Source: Gammaproteobacteria bacterium (lineage in GTDB: Bacteria; Pseudomonadota; Gammaproteobacteria; Pseudomonadales; Azotimanducaceae). From it: 64,000 nucleotides of DNA. The position numbers were made by a program, and so were the translations under genes. Of the stretch, positions 8,298 through 17,851 are shown in pieces. The notes beneath the pieces were generated by a model. It was not told where the DNA came from, did no database searches, and saw nothing but the letters and a program-made list of their open reading frames with translations. The stretch's first letter is position 1. Each line of letters begins with the position of its first letter. The stretch spans positions 372,001 to 436,000 of the forward strand of contig JAPOVV010000115.1 in assembly GCA_026707945.1 (NCBI GenBank), written 5' to 3'.

Positions 8298-8585
8298 ATG
8301 AATATTCGACCCCTTCATGATCGTGTCGTCGTGACACGTGACGAGGACGAGGCCGTATCCGCCGGCGGCATTGTTTTGCCGGACACCGCGAACGAAAAAC
8401 CTTCGCAAGGCACGGTACAGGCTGTCGGGCCAGGCAAGATCCTGGATAGTGGCGACGTTCGACCGCTCGACGTCAAGGTCGGCGACAAAGTCATCTTTGG
8501 GCAATATGGCGGAAGCACCGTCAAACTCCAAGATGAAGAGTATCTGATTCTCTCCGAATCCGAAATTTTCGGCGTCATTGAGTAA
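8298..8585 (+). CDS. groES: Co-chaperonin GroES
   Basis: 95 residues, normal for GroES, the heptameric lid of the GroEL folding chamber in the cytosol. It begins [12 protein letters not shown] and carries the mobile-loop [16 protein letters not shown] and the [16 protein letters not shown] strand. The start is the ATG at 8298, 8 nt after TTGAGGAT; an in-frame TTG at 8286 is part of the ribosome binding site. groEL follows after 24 nt. A CIRCE operator upstream indicates HrcA control by heat or misfolding stress. Confidence 0.97.
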   Translation: MNIRPLHDRVVVTRDEDEAVSAGGIVLPDTANEKPSQGTVQAVGPGKILDSGDVRPLDVKVGDKVIFGQYGGSTVKLQDEEYLILSESEIFGVIE

Positions 8586-8594
8586 CTACGGTAA

Positions 8595-10247
<1,653 letters not shown>

Positions 10248-10314
10248 ATGGAGTGATTTCATCACCTGATCTAATCTAGGCGAGTGTTTCGATTGAAGCA
10301 CTACGTTGAAGAAG

Positions 10315-10344
10315 AAGGGCTCGCGATTGCGAGCCCTTTTTTTT
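10315..10344 (+). terminator. Rho-independent terminator of groESL
   Basis: GGGCTCGC (10317-10324), loop GATT, GCGAGCCC (10329-10336), then eight T. Two A before the stem extend it against the T run. Sited 70 nt after the groEL stop. Confidence 0.92.
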
Positions 10345-10466
10345 ACATCTACCTAGGCTCGGTCTATAGATTTTTCAGCATTTACGTGGTGTTTGAACGT
10401 AAACTCCCACTGCGCGTCCCGCCCGAAATACAATGAAGCGAATTTGCCTCAACGTTGAGTTAGTCG

Positions 10467-11069
10467 ATGAGCCGAACAGAAATTCAATCACTCTATGAGG
10501 AGATCACACAGTCCGTCGGCAAGCTAAATGAGCTCTTGGCGGACGCGGAACCCGAGGAAGTGAAAAATCACGTGTTCGAGACCGAGAATGGAACGGTTAC
10601 GTTAAAAGACCTTTTTGGCAACAAAGATAAACTGTTCGTCATTCACAACATGGGAGAAGGTTGTCGTTACTGTACGGTGTGGGCAGACGGATTGAACGGC
10701 TTCATCGGTCATCTGGAAGACGCGATGGGGGTTGTCTTGGTGTCAGGGGATGATCCGGAAACCCAACGAAAGTTTGCGAATTCGCGCGGATGGCGATTCA
10801 AGCTCGCGTCGCACCGAAACAGCGACTACATGGCTGAGCACAACGTTTCCGCCGAATACGACAACTGTCCCGGAGCCTCGATGTACGAGCGGAAAGATGC
10901 CAAAATTTTTAAGAAAAACAATTGTGTGTTCGGACCAGGTGATATCTATTGCTCGCTTTGGCACGTGCTCGCGTTAGCAGGATTGAACGAATCGAATTGG
11001 ACGCCGCAATTCCGATATTGGTCGCCACCTGAGAGACTATCTGACGGTGGAAAAAATGTGGTCGACTGA
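10467..11069 (+). CDS. DUF899 family thioredoxin-fold protein
   Basis: 200 residues. The pattern matches DUF899, a thioredoxin-like family of unknown substrate: FETENGTVTLKDLFG, then LFVIHNMGEGCRYCTVWADGLNGF with a Cys-x2-Cys pair (near residues 69-72), VLVSGDDPETQRKF, and the C-terminal CSLWHVLALAG. Probably a cytosolic redox protein; the electron donor and target are unknown. It lies between the groESL terminator and the TGA-containing arsC gene, and the 147-nt gap to arsC gives no firm reason to place them in one operon. Confidence 0.8.
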   Translation: MSRTEIQSLYEEITQSVGKLNELLADAEPEEVKNHVFETENGTVTLKDLFGNKDKLFVIHNMGEGCRYCTVWADGLNGFIGHLEDAMGVVLVSGDDPETQRKFANSRGWRFKLASHRNSDYMAEHNVSAEYDNCPGASMYERKDAKIFKKNNCVFGPGDIYCSLWHVLALAGLNESNWTPQFRYWSPPERLSDGGKNVVD

Positions 11070-11216
11070 CGTTATTCGTCCGAATTAGAAACATTCATAC
11101 ATCAATGCAGAACTTCCGAAGCTCGCGCGCTGTGAGGGGTACGTATCGGGCTCGGTGACGTTGACACCGCAGATTAATTAGTTAGACTGCCTAATATCGA
11201 AAAGATGGAAAGTCTC

Positions 11217-11567
11217 ATGGACCGCATCAAGCTCTACCACAACCCCGGATGAGGTAAGTCGCGTGGCGCGTTGGACATCCTGCGCGAGCGAGACGTCGAG
11301 TTCGATGTCATTACCTATCTCGAAACCCCACTAGACGAAGACACCCTCCGGGAGATCGCCGACAAGGTCGACGTAACGCCGGCAGAGCTAGTCCGCAAGG
11401 ACAAGAATTTCAAGGATCTCGGTCTCGATGCGGCGAACTACATTACCGTAGACGCCGTTGTGAAGCTACTAATCGAGCATCCGCGTCTGATGCAGCGGCC
11501 TATCGCCGTGCGCGGCGAACGTGCGGTCGTTGGACGTCCGTCAGAAAAGGTTGAGCAGTTACTCTAA
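11217..11567 (+). CDS. arsC: ArsC-type arsenate reductase with in-frame TGA at catalytic Cys12 (candidate selenoprotein)
   Basis: Reading from ATG 11217, the frame runs to TAA at 11565-11567 with one TGA at 11250-11252. Read through, it gives 116 residues: MDRIKLYHNPG-U-GKSRGALDIL and onward. In E. coli plasmid R773 ArsC the nucleophile is Cys12 within HNPACG, and Arg60, Arg94 and Arg107 hold the oxyanion. Here the TGA is codon 12 and Arg falls at 60 (LVRKD), 94 (QRPIAV) and 107 (GRPSE). Everything but the nucleophile is intact, so I read the TGA as selenocysteine. The enzyme would reduce arsenate with glutathione/glutaredoxin, or belong to a related Spx/ArsC-like branch. An in-frame ATG at 11205 is an alternative start. 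A plain gene caller would start at the TTG 11271 and lose the active site. The alternative is a nonsense mutation (TGC/TGT to TGA). Confidence 0.75.
11253..11294 (+). other. Candidate bacterial SECIS hairpin directly after the arsC TGA
   Basis: Pairs I can draw: 11258-11260 with 11292-11294; 11262-11264 with 11288-11290 (one G-U); 11267-11271 with 11282-11286 (one G-U). They are separated by a G-A mismatch and a small internal loop. The apical loop is ten bases, 11272-11281, starting UGG. It begins 19 nt after the TGA with G at its second position, which fits the loose bacterial SECIS rule (apical loop about 16-37 nt downstream, G in the first two loop positions). Drawn by hand, no folding energy computed. 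Confidence 0.5.
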
Positions 11568-11597
11568 CCAATTGACGCCTTAATCGAGAAAGCAAAT

Positions 11598-12065
11598 ATG
11601 GGCACTGACGCTTACCGGGAAGGTATTGTTCAGGCATACCAAGGCGAGCTCTGGGGCAAAGCTTTTTTTGAGCGGCTGGCGGCGGCGACGGACGATGCCG
11701 AGCAACGCGGTAAGTGGGAGGTGCTTGCGGCGTTAGAGGAGGCTACACGAAACCGGATCGAGCCTTTGATCGCAGATGCTCCCGATCCACCTGTAGCGAA
11801 CGTCTATAGGTCGTTAGAGTCGGCGGTGGAGTTTTATGAAGCGCTTCCCTGGCACGTCGCGATGGAGCGGATGATGGACATACTCGATCCGGCCATCGAG
11901 CGCTTTCGGGAACTGTTAGGCCAAGCGCCGGCGGAGGAGCGCGACGCGGTACAGATCCTGGTTGACCACGAGGTCGCGTTGAAGCAGTTCGCGGCACGTG
12001 AACTCGCGGGTGATGGCAATACGTCCCTCGAACCGGTACGTGCCGTGATCAAGAGAGCGCAGTAG
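11598..12065 (+). CDS. Hypothetical all-helical protein downstream of arsC
   Basis: Not recognised. 155 residues, no Cys, no signal peptide, almost entirely amphipathic helix, rich in Glu, Ala and Arg. Four helical blocks are visible: YQGELWGKAFFERLAAA, KWEVLAALEEATRNRIEP, WHVAMERMMDILDPAIERFREL and AVQILVDHEVALKQFAAREL. Glu and His placement (GELWGKAFFE, LEEAT, VDHEV) is reminiscent of a ferritin-like four-helix bundle, but no clean Glu-x2-His pair is present, so I do not claim a metal site. It starts 30 nt after the arsC stop, so co-transcription is likely. Two lines I counted were 60-65% GC, above most of the window. Confidence 0.65.
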   Translation: MGTDAYREGIVQAYQGELWGKAFFERLAAATDDAEQRGKWEVLAALEEATRNRIEPLIADAPDPPVANVYRSLESAVEFYEALPWHVAMERMMDILDPAIERFRELLGQAPAEERDAVQILVDHEVALKQFAARELAGDGNTSLEPVRAVIKRAQ

Positions 12066-12390
12066 AGACTCGTTTCGACCTTCCTGACTCAACGCGAAAG
12101 CAATCCTTCCTAACCGGCGAGCACGTCGGCATCTTATTGCTAGCATCAAGAATCGGTAGGCGCATCCGATGAAGGGATCTCATGCTTACGCAGATTGGCT
12201 TCCCACTCTATGTTTGCCCACCAACTTTCAAAGAACGATTTCCGAGCCGACAAGAGGGTCGTCGGATTCAGCGCTTCATCCCCACAAATAAAGTCGTTTC
12301 TCTCAGTCGATCCGTCGACGAGTCAGAACAATCCACCGGAAAGTGCTGTAGCTCTGCTGAATGAACCTACTACTGTCGCATTTATGGTTC

Positions 12391-12416
12391 GGAATTAGCA
12401 AATATCCGCTAATTCC
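12391..12416. repeat. Perfect inverted repeat, 9-bp arms
   Basis: GGAATTAGC (12391-12399), 8-nt loop, GCTAATTCC (12408-12416). No T run follows, so it is not a standard terminator. It could be an operator or an RNA hairpin. Confidence 0.6.
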
Positions 12417-12478
12417 AGGCAGCGTCTTGTGCATCGTATCGAGCTCTTGTAGTTGATTGCGAACGCCAAACGGCAATC

Positions 12479-12507
12479 GCGTTAGAGAAGGACGGAATCG
12501 CTAACGC
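12479..12507. repeat. Perfect inverted repeat, 7-bp arms
   Basis: GCGTTAG (12479-12485), 15-nt spacer, CTAACGC (12501-12507), about 107 nt before the start of the metallo-beta-lactamase-fold gene. The centre-to-centre spacing would suit a dimeric regulator; no family is implied. Confidence 0.45.
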
Positions 12508-12613
12508 AATCTCAACTCGACACGTAGTTTTGATGTGTAGCGGATCTCTTCATGATGTGGTTACTGAGCATCAAAATACAATGAATCGAGATTAACTTAA
12601 CGATTGGAGTGTC

Positions 12614-13564
12614 ATGAGAGGACGTTTTATCACAAGTGTATTTACCTTGCTTTTTTGTGTTGCGACGGTAGCGCAAGACGCTGCTACAGACGAAACTGTG
12701 ATGGACCTAGAGCAACTCACGGAAGCGTTTTCTTGGGATTTCGACACGCCGATCGAAGTGCAGACAGTTGCTGACGGGCTCCATGTGTTTTTTGGCATAG
12801 GTGGGAATATAGCGGTTTCCATTGGCGAGAGCGGCGTCTTAGTCGTCGATGATCAATTCCCAGAAATGATCCCGAAGGTCAATGACGCCATAACGGAATT
12901 GGGTGGCGGAGCCGTCGATTTCGCGATCAATACCCATTGGCATTTTGACCACGCTGACGGAAACAAAGCACTAGGTCCTGCGGGCACCTGGATCGTCGCA
13001 CATGAACATTCAGCTGAAATGATGGCGAAGGACAACATCATCAACTTGGTCATCGCGAAATTCAAGCAAGACGCGTATCCTCCCGACGCCCGACCGGTCA
13101 TTTCATTTGGTGACCGCATGACGTTTCACTTCAACGGTGGCGATATCGAGTTAATTCACGCAGGCGCTGCGCACACGGCTGGTGACGTCGCAGTCATATT
13201 TAGAAAGCAAAACGCGGTGCATTTCGGCGATGTGTTCAACAAACTAGGTTACCCGTTCGTTGACGTCGATAGCGGTGGATCGATTGATGGCATGATTCAT
13301 TTTTGTGAATCCGTCTATGCTGAATTGAACGAAGACACAATCGTGATACCCGGACACGGTGTAGTAACTGACATGTCCGATTTGGCGGCGTATATCGACA
13401 TGCTGAAAACCGTTCGTCAGCGCGTAAAGTCGTTGATCGACGAAGGGAAAACGATGGAAGAAGTCTTGGCTGTTAACGTCACGGAACATCTTGACGAATC
13501 CTACGGGGATGTCACGCAATCACTCGGATTTATCAATCGTGTCTATACGAGTCTGACTAAGTAG
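12614..13564 (+). CDS. Secreted metallo-beta-lactamase-fold hydrolase
   Basis: 316 residues with a signal peptide (residues 1-20, cleavage near VAQ/D), so probably periplasmic. The metal motif THWHFDHADG gives His108, His110, Asp112 and His113; the other ligands are His187 (AAHTAGD), Asp206 (HFGDVF) and His248 (IPGHG). The pattern resembles the MBL proteins often linked to quinoprotein or cyclase-like functions rather than B1 beta-lactamases, and the substrate is not predictable. Mature N-terminal region has 30 extra residues before the fold. Followed by the enolase-superfamily gene after 65 nt. Confidence 0.88.
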   Translation: MRGRFITSVFTLLFCVATVAQDAATDETVMDLEQLTEAFSWDFDTPIEVQTVADGLHVFFGIGGNIAVSIGESGVLVVDDQFPEMIPKVNDAITELGGGAVDFAINTHWHFDHADGNKALGPAGTWIVAHEHSAEMMAKDNIINLVIAKFKQDAYPPDARPVISFGDRMTFHFNGGDIELIHAGAAHTAGDVAVIFRKQNAVHFGDVFNKLGYPFVDVDSGGSIDGMIHFCESVYAELNEDTIVIPGHGVVTDMSDLAAYIDMLKTVRQRVKSLIDEGKTMEEVLAVNVTEHLDESYGDVTQSLGFINRVYTSLTK

Positions 13565-13629
13565 TGCGCTGGTTCCTCACTTTCTGCTTTATCTTGCAGA
13601 GAGCCCAAAACCGAATTTTGGACGATTAA

Positions 13630-14736
13630 ATGAAGATTACCGACATCACGCTCACACCATTAAAGATCAGGAAATCGCTCCTTCGAATCCAAACGGATGC
13701 TGGCGTAGAAGGCTGGAGTGAAGTATTCGGAGCGAGTCCGCCAAGCTCAGGCAGAGTATCTGTTTTCGAAGCGTATCTCGAGAACATCATCAAACCTGTT
13801 CTGATTGGTGAGGACCCGTTGCAGATTGAGCGTCATTGGGAGACTTTGACGTTCGGTCGCGAAGATCGCATGTACAAAGTACCCGCCAATGTCGTTGGTG
13901 TCATAGACGTGGCACTTTGGGATCTCTTCGGCAAGGAAACTGGTTTACCCGTATACACGTTAATGGGTGGCGCGGCGCGGACGCGTATTCCACTCTACTA
14001 CTCGGTCGGGTCTGGATGGCGAATGCAACCTGAAGACATGCTCGCAAAGGTCACGGAAGGTTGGGATGCTTCGTATCGGGCATTCAAGATTCGAATGGAC
14101 TGGAAAGGTTGGCGTCAGGACGCGGACCCGATGAAGGACTTCGCGATGTTCAAACTCGTTCGCGAGTTTCTACCCCCAGAGGTGTACCTTGGGTTCGATG
14201 CGAATAACGGGTATTCAGTGTCCACCGCGATTCAACAGGGGCGGAAATTCGAAGAGCTAGGAATTGACCATTTTGAAGAGCCGATTCCTCACAACGATTT
14301 ACCAGGTCTGAAGCAGATCGCTGACGCACTGGATGTTGCGGTTTCTGCCGGTGAACAGGACGCGTATCGATGGTGGTTCGAGCATTTGGTCTTGCTGGGC
14401 AATCCCGACATCCTGCAACCGGACATTCTCAGTGCCGGTGGCCCATCCGAGGTAAAACGGATCTTTGACATGGCGACGGTACTCGACAAGCCGGTGATGC
14501 CGCACAGTCCGCAAGCTGGGATCAATAGCATGGCTTCGATACATGTCTACGCGACGGTTCAAAACGCCACGCGTCCGCACGAATTCTCGATTGAATTCTC
14601 GGGGCCGCTAGACGACATCGCAGCGATTTACGGCGAGCATGTCGTTCCGCAAAACGGTGAAGTCAATCTGACGGATCGACCAGGACTCGGAATTGAACTC
14701 GACGAAGCGAAAGTCGAGGAATTTAGACTTAAGTAG
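13630..14736 (+). CDS. Mandelate racemase/muconate lactonizing enzyme family protein
   Basis: 368 residues, an enolase-superfamily acid-sugar dehydratase or racemase type. The N-terminal capping domain is at 1-120 (MKITDITLTPLKIRKS, VIDVALWDLFGKETG). The barrel carries AFKIRMD with Lys153/Arg155 at the KxK position, Asp190 (FDANNGY), Glu216/Glu217 (HFEEPIP), Glu242 (SAGEQ) and His292 (MPHSPQAG). Lys-x-Arg rather than Lys-x-Lys plus a late His suggests a dehydratase of the MandR-like type, but the substrate is unknown. Cytosolic. Its end overlaps the convergent RND pump by 8 nt. Confidence 0.88.
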   Translation: MKITDITLTPLKIRKSLLRIQTDAGVEGWSEVFGASPPSSGRVSVFEAYLENIIKPVLIGEDPLQIERHWETLTFGREDRMYKVPANVVGVIDVALWDLFGKETGLPVYTLMGGAARTRIPLYYSVGSGWRMQPEDMLAKVTEGWDASYRAFKIRMDWKGWRQDADPMKDFAMFKLVREFLPPEVYLGFDANNGYSVSTAIQQGRKFEELGIDHFEEPIPHNDLPGLKQIADALDVAVSAGEQDAYRWWFEHLVLLGNPDILQPDILSAGGPSEVKRIFDMATVLDKPVMPHSPQAGINSMASIHVYATVQNATRPHEFSIEFSGPLDDIAAIYGEHVVPQNGEVNLTDRPGLGIELDEAKVEEFRLK

Positions 14737-17700
14737 ATACTGTGCCGGTCGCGACTCGGGTTCTACCCAACCCTCGGAGTTTGATACCGAGGTTATCCAA
14801 TAGTAGGTAGAGACACGGTAAAACGAGCAATGACCCTATCGTAGAGGTGATGATGCCTCCAATGATGGTCAACGCCATCGGTTGCCGCAGGACTGCACCT
14901 TCGCCACCGCCAAACAACAATGGCGTCAGTGCTAGCGCAGTTGTAAGGGTGGTCATCGTGATCGGGCGTAATCGAATACCGGCAGCGCGATAGAGCGCTT
15001 CGATACGTTCGACCCCACTTGCCATAAGCTGGCGCGCGGTGGTTAGCAGTAGGACCGCGTCATTCACAGCCACGCCTGCCAGGACGATCAGCCCTAGCAT
15101 AGACATGACACCGATTGGATTCCCAAGCGGTACTACGGCAACCGCGACCCCAACGATCGCGAGAGGGATCGAGGCCAAGACGGTGATAGGCTGTAATACG
15201 GACTCGAATGTTCCCGCGAGGACCATAAAAACAAGGGCAATTGCGAGCAATCCCGCCAATTGCAATTCGCCGAATGTCTTCGCTCGCTCGACTTCTTCGC
15301 CACGAATCTTGACTTGTACGCCTCCGGGGACTACCACTTTGTCAATTACGGCTTGAACGTCCTTTGTTGCTTGTGGCAAACCGAACCCTTCTGCTACTTG
15401 GGCTGTAACTTGCGCGGTACGTCGCTGATCGCGTCGAAAAATCTCTCTCGCACCTTCGATTTCGCGGAAGTTGGCAACTTCACCTATGGATATCTGACGA
15501 CCACTTGGCAAACTCAGTACGATGTTCTCCAATTCGTCACGAAACGGTGTTTCGCTGCGAATCACGATAGGGTATTCCTCGTCGCCGATCGCGATTTGCG
15601 TGACGGTACGGCCATCCAGACTGGATTGCAGAGTCCCGGAAATCTGATTTAGGTTAACGCCTGCAGCGTCCGCCAAGGACCGGTCCATTTCGACATGCAG
15701 TTCTGGCGGGCCGCCTTCAAATGAACTTCGAACGTTCCACAAAGAAGGTATTTCCGCGAGCTGAGATCGGATCGCTGACGTAGCAAGGCGAATGTCCTCC
15801 AACGCCGTTCCGGATACCTCGACCAATACCGGTATCCCACTGCTTCCTAAGGCGTCACTGAGAGCACTCCTATTGATCTCCCAATTGAGCGTTGTGTCGT
15901 CGAATTCCACCGCTTCGGCGAGTGCTAACGCAACGTCGCGACCCGTGGGACCGGTATCGTCCACTCTGACAATCACGCGCGCCGTGTGTTCATCCGACAT
16001 CTCCTGTCGAATGACGCGATCATCATCTGGAATTCGGCCGACCTCCGAGAGCGTTGCCGCAACCTGATCACTCGTGGCGTCCCTTATGACGGCTTCTAAC
16101 CCTTCAACCATTCGCGCAGTTGATTCAACACGTTGTCCCGCAGGTCCGACGACGCGTACTGAGAACTGTTTGGGGTCTGAGGGTGGTAAGAGTTCGGTTC
16201 CTAGGCTTATTAGGAAGTAAATTGCTGTTGCAATGAAGACAGATGCGGTTAGGACAACGAGGAAGGGATGATTCAGTAAACGCTTAACGAATCCCTCCAA
16301 CCCGAGTCGAACAGTGCTAGTGGCGGTTTCGTTTGCATCTGGCAAGTTGGTGATGCGGGGAAGAAACCACTGACCTAGAGCCGGAATCAAAAATACAGCG
16401 ACAAATAGTGACGCGATTAGCGACACCACGACGGTGAAGGCAATACCGTCTATTAATCGAACTGCCAATCCCTGAACGAAGAAGACAGGCAAGAACACAA
16501 CGCACGTCGTCAATGTACTGGCAGTAATCGCACCAGCAACCTGTCCCGTACCCACTTGAGCAGCGAGCTTAGGCTCGTCGCCAGCTTGAAGGCGTCTGAA
16601 CATTGATTCGACAACAACAATGGCGTTGTCAACGAGCATGCCAGCCCCTAATGCCAAACCGCCTAGCGTGACGATGTTAAGGCTGTAGTCACCCAAGTGC
16701 ATGAAAAACAAGGCAGAGCAGATCGATACTGGTACTGCTGTTGCCACGATCAATGTTGCACCGGCAGACCGTAAAAACACGACCAAGACGATCACCGCCA
16801 GTGCAATGCCGATTCCAGCCGCGACCTGCAGGTCATCAAGCGCGTCCACAACGAGCTTTGCGTTGTCGCTGACTTCGTGAATTTCGACGCCGGGTAGGTC
16901 ATCTGCTACATTCGCGATCGCTTCGCGTATGGTTTGAGAGACCTCAACCGTGTTCTCGCCTGCCTCTTTGTAAATGGAAAGGCCGATGCCCTCGCGACCG
17001 TTGACGAGGACAAGATGGTCGATTTCCTGCGATTCTTCGGTTACGGTCGCGATGTCATGAACACGTATCGCTTTAGATGCGCCGCCTGGCGTTTGGATGT
17101 AGCGAAGGACGACGTTGGCGACGTCATCAGCGTCTTCATAGCGCGCACGACCTCGTAATTGAAAGACACGATTGTCTTCTTCGACGGTACCAGCAGCGAT
17201 ATCGATGTTCTGTGAATTGATCGAACTGGCAAGTGAATCAATAGTGATCTGGTACGCATCCATCAAGTAGCGATCAACCGTGACTCTGATCTCTTTTTTA
17301 CGTCCGCCAAGAACGTGAACGTCCGCGATACCGTCTAGTTGTTCAAGATTGGTGCCAAGCTGACGACGCGCAATTTGGCGAAGGTCGAGTAGTGAATGTC
17401 GGTCATCCGTTGAAAGCAGACCCAATTCAATGATGGGATCCTGTCGTGGATCGAAGCGGCGCACGAGTACTTCATCAACGGACGGGTCGGCTTCGATTCC
17501 ACCGACTGCTTTTTGGACATCGATTAGGCCGATGTCAATGTCAGCGTCCCAATCGAAGAGTACCGTTGCGACCAAACGGCCGGTACGAGATACTTGCTCG
17601 ATTTCTCGAATACCCCGCACCGTAAACAGTTGCTGTTCGAGCCGTTCGCCGAATAAGCGCTCGATTTCTAATGGTGGTCGGTCGCCCGCACGAACCGAGA

Positions 17701-17851
17701 CCACGATCGTAGGGCTCTGTAAGTCTGGCAGAAGATCTATCGGCCGTCGTTCCCACGACAAATACCCGATCAGCGCGATCGCGAGCGCGATCACTGATAT
17801 TGATACTGGGCGTCGCGTCGCGAGCCCAGCTAAGGTCTCGAAAAAACTCAC
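14729..17851 (-). CDS. RND efflux pump inner-membrane subunit (AcrB/HAE family)
   Basis: 1040 residues, full length for a proton-driven hydrophobe/amphiphile exporter. An N-terminal helix (VSISVIALAIALIGYLSW) is followed by the first porter domain, the helix-4 region GMLVDNAIVVVESM, a second periplasmic domain and a final six-helix block with LAGVAVNDAVLLL. It starts with GTG directly abutting the TAG stop of the adaptor gene, so translation is probably coupled. No outer-membrane TolC-like gene is adjacent, so it would borrow one. Substrate unknown. Confidence 0.93.
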   Translation of the reverse strand: MSFFETLAGLATRRPVSISVIALAIALIGYLSWERRPIDLLPDLQSPTIVVSVRAGDRPPLEIERLFGERLEQQLFTVRGIREIEQVSRTGRLVATVLFDWDADIDIGLIDVQKAVGGIEADPSVDEVLVRRFDPRQDPIIELGLLSTDDRHSLLDLRQIARRQLGTNLEQLDGIADVHVLGGRKKEIRVTVDRYLMDAYQITIDSLASSINSQNIDIAAGTVEEDNRVFQLRGRARYEDADDVANVVLRYIQTPGGASKAIRVHDIATVTEESQEIDHLVLVNGREGIGLSIYKEAGENTVEVSQTIREAIANVADDLPGVEIHEVSDNAKLVVDALDDLQVAAGIGIALAVIVLVVFLRSAGATLIVATAVPVSICSALFFMHLGDYSLNIVTLGGLALGAGMLVDNAIVVVESMFRRLQAGDEPKLAAQVGTGQVAGAITASTLTTCVVFLPVFFVQGLAVRLIDGIAFTVVVSLIASLFVAVFLIPALGQWFLPRITNLPDANETATSTVRLGLEGFVKRLLNHPFLVVLTASVFIATAIYFLISLGTELLPPSDPKQFSVRVVGPAGQRVESTARMVEGLEAVIRDATSDQVAATLSEVGRIPDDDRVIRQEMSDEHTARVIVRVDDTGPTGRDVALALAEAVEFDDTTLNWEINRSALSDALGSSGIPVLVEVSGTALEDIRLATSAIRSQLAEIPSLWNVRSSFEGGPPELHVEMDRSLADAAGVNLNQISGTLQSSLDGRTVTQIAIGDEEYPIVIRSETPFRDELENIVLSLPSGRQISIGEVANFREIEGAREIFRRDQRRTAQVTAQVAEGFGLPQATKDVQAVIDKVVVPGGVQVKIRGEEVERAKTFGELQLAGLLAIALVFMVLAGTFESVLQPITVLASIPLAIVGVAVAVVPLGNPIGVMSMLGLIVLAGVAVNDAVLLLTTARQLMASGVERIEALYRAAGIRLRPITMTTLTTALALTPLLFGGGEGAVLRQPMALTIIGGIITSTIGSLLVLPCLYLLLDNLGIKLRGLGRTRVATGTVST

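Larger units (their letters stand above)
12066..12613. other. 548-nt gene-poor stretch with two inverted repeats
   Basis: I see no convincing coding region. Two short overlapping frames (12182-12364 and 12195-12398) begin at weak starts without a ribosome binding site and match nothing I know. The stretch holds two perfect inverted repeats, listed separately. It separates the arsC pair from the metallo-beta-lactamase-fold gene and must contain the latter's promoter, which I could not place. Confidence 0.5.

Noticed and set aside
11161..11197. TTGACA as -35 box for arsC
   Set aside because: No acceptable -10 hexamer at 15-19 nt; TAATAT lies 25 nt away.
11250..11252. Reading the arsC TGA as tryptophan (alternative genetic code)
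   Set aside because: TGA ends many genes here in the normal way (recO, yceD, tmk, rnc1), so a code change is not tenable.
12182..12398. Small genes in the gap after the arsC pair
   Set aside because: Two short overlapping frames with weak starts, no ribosome binding site and no known similarity.
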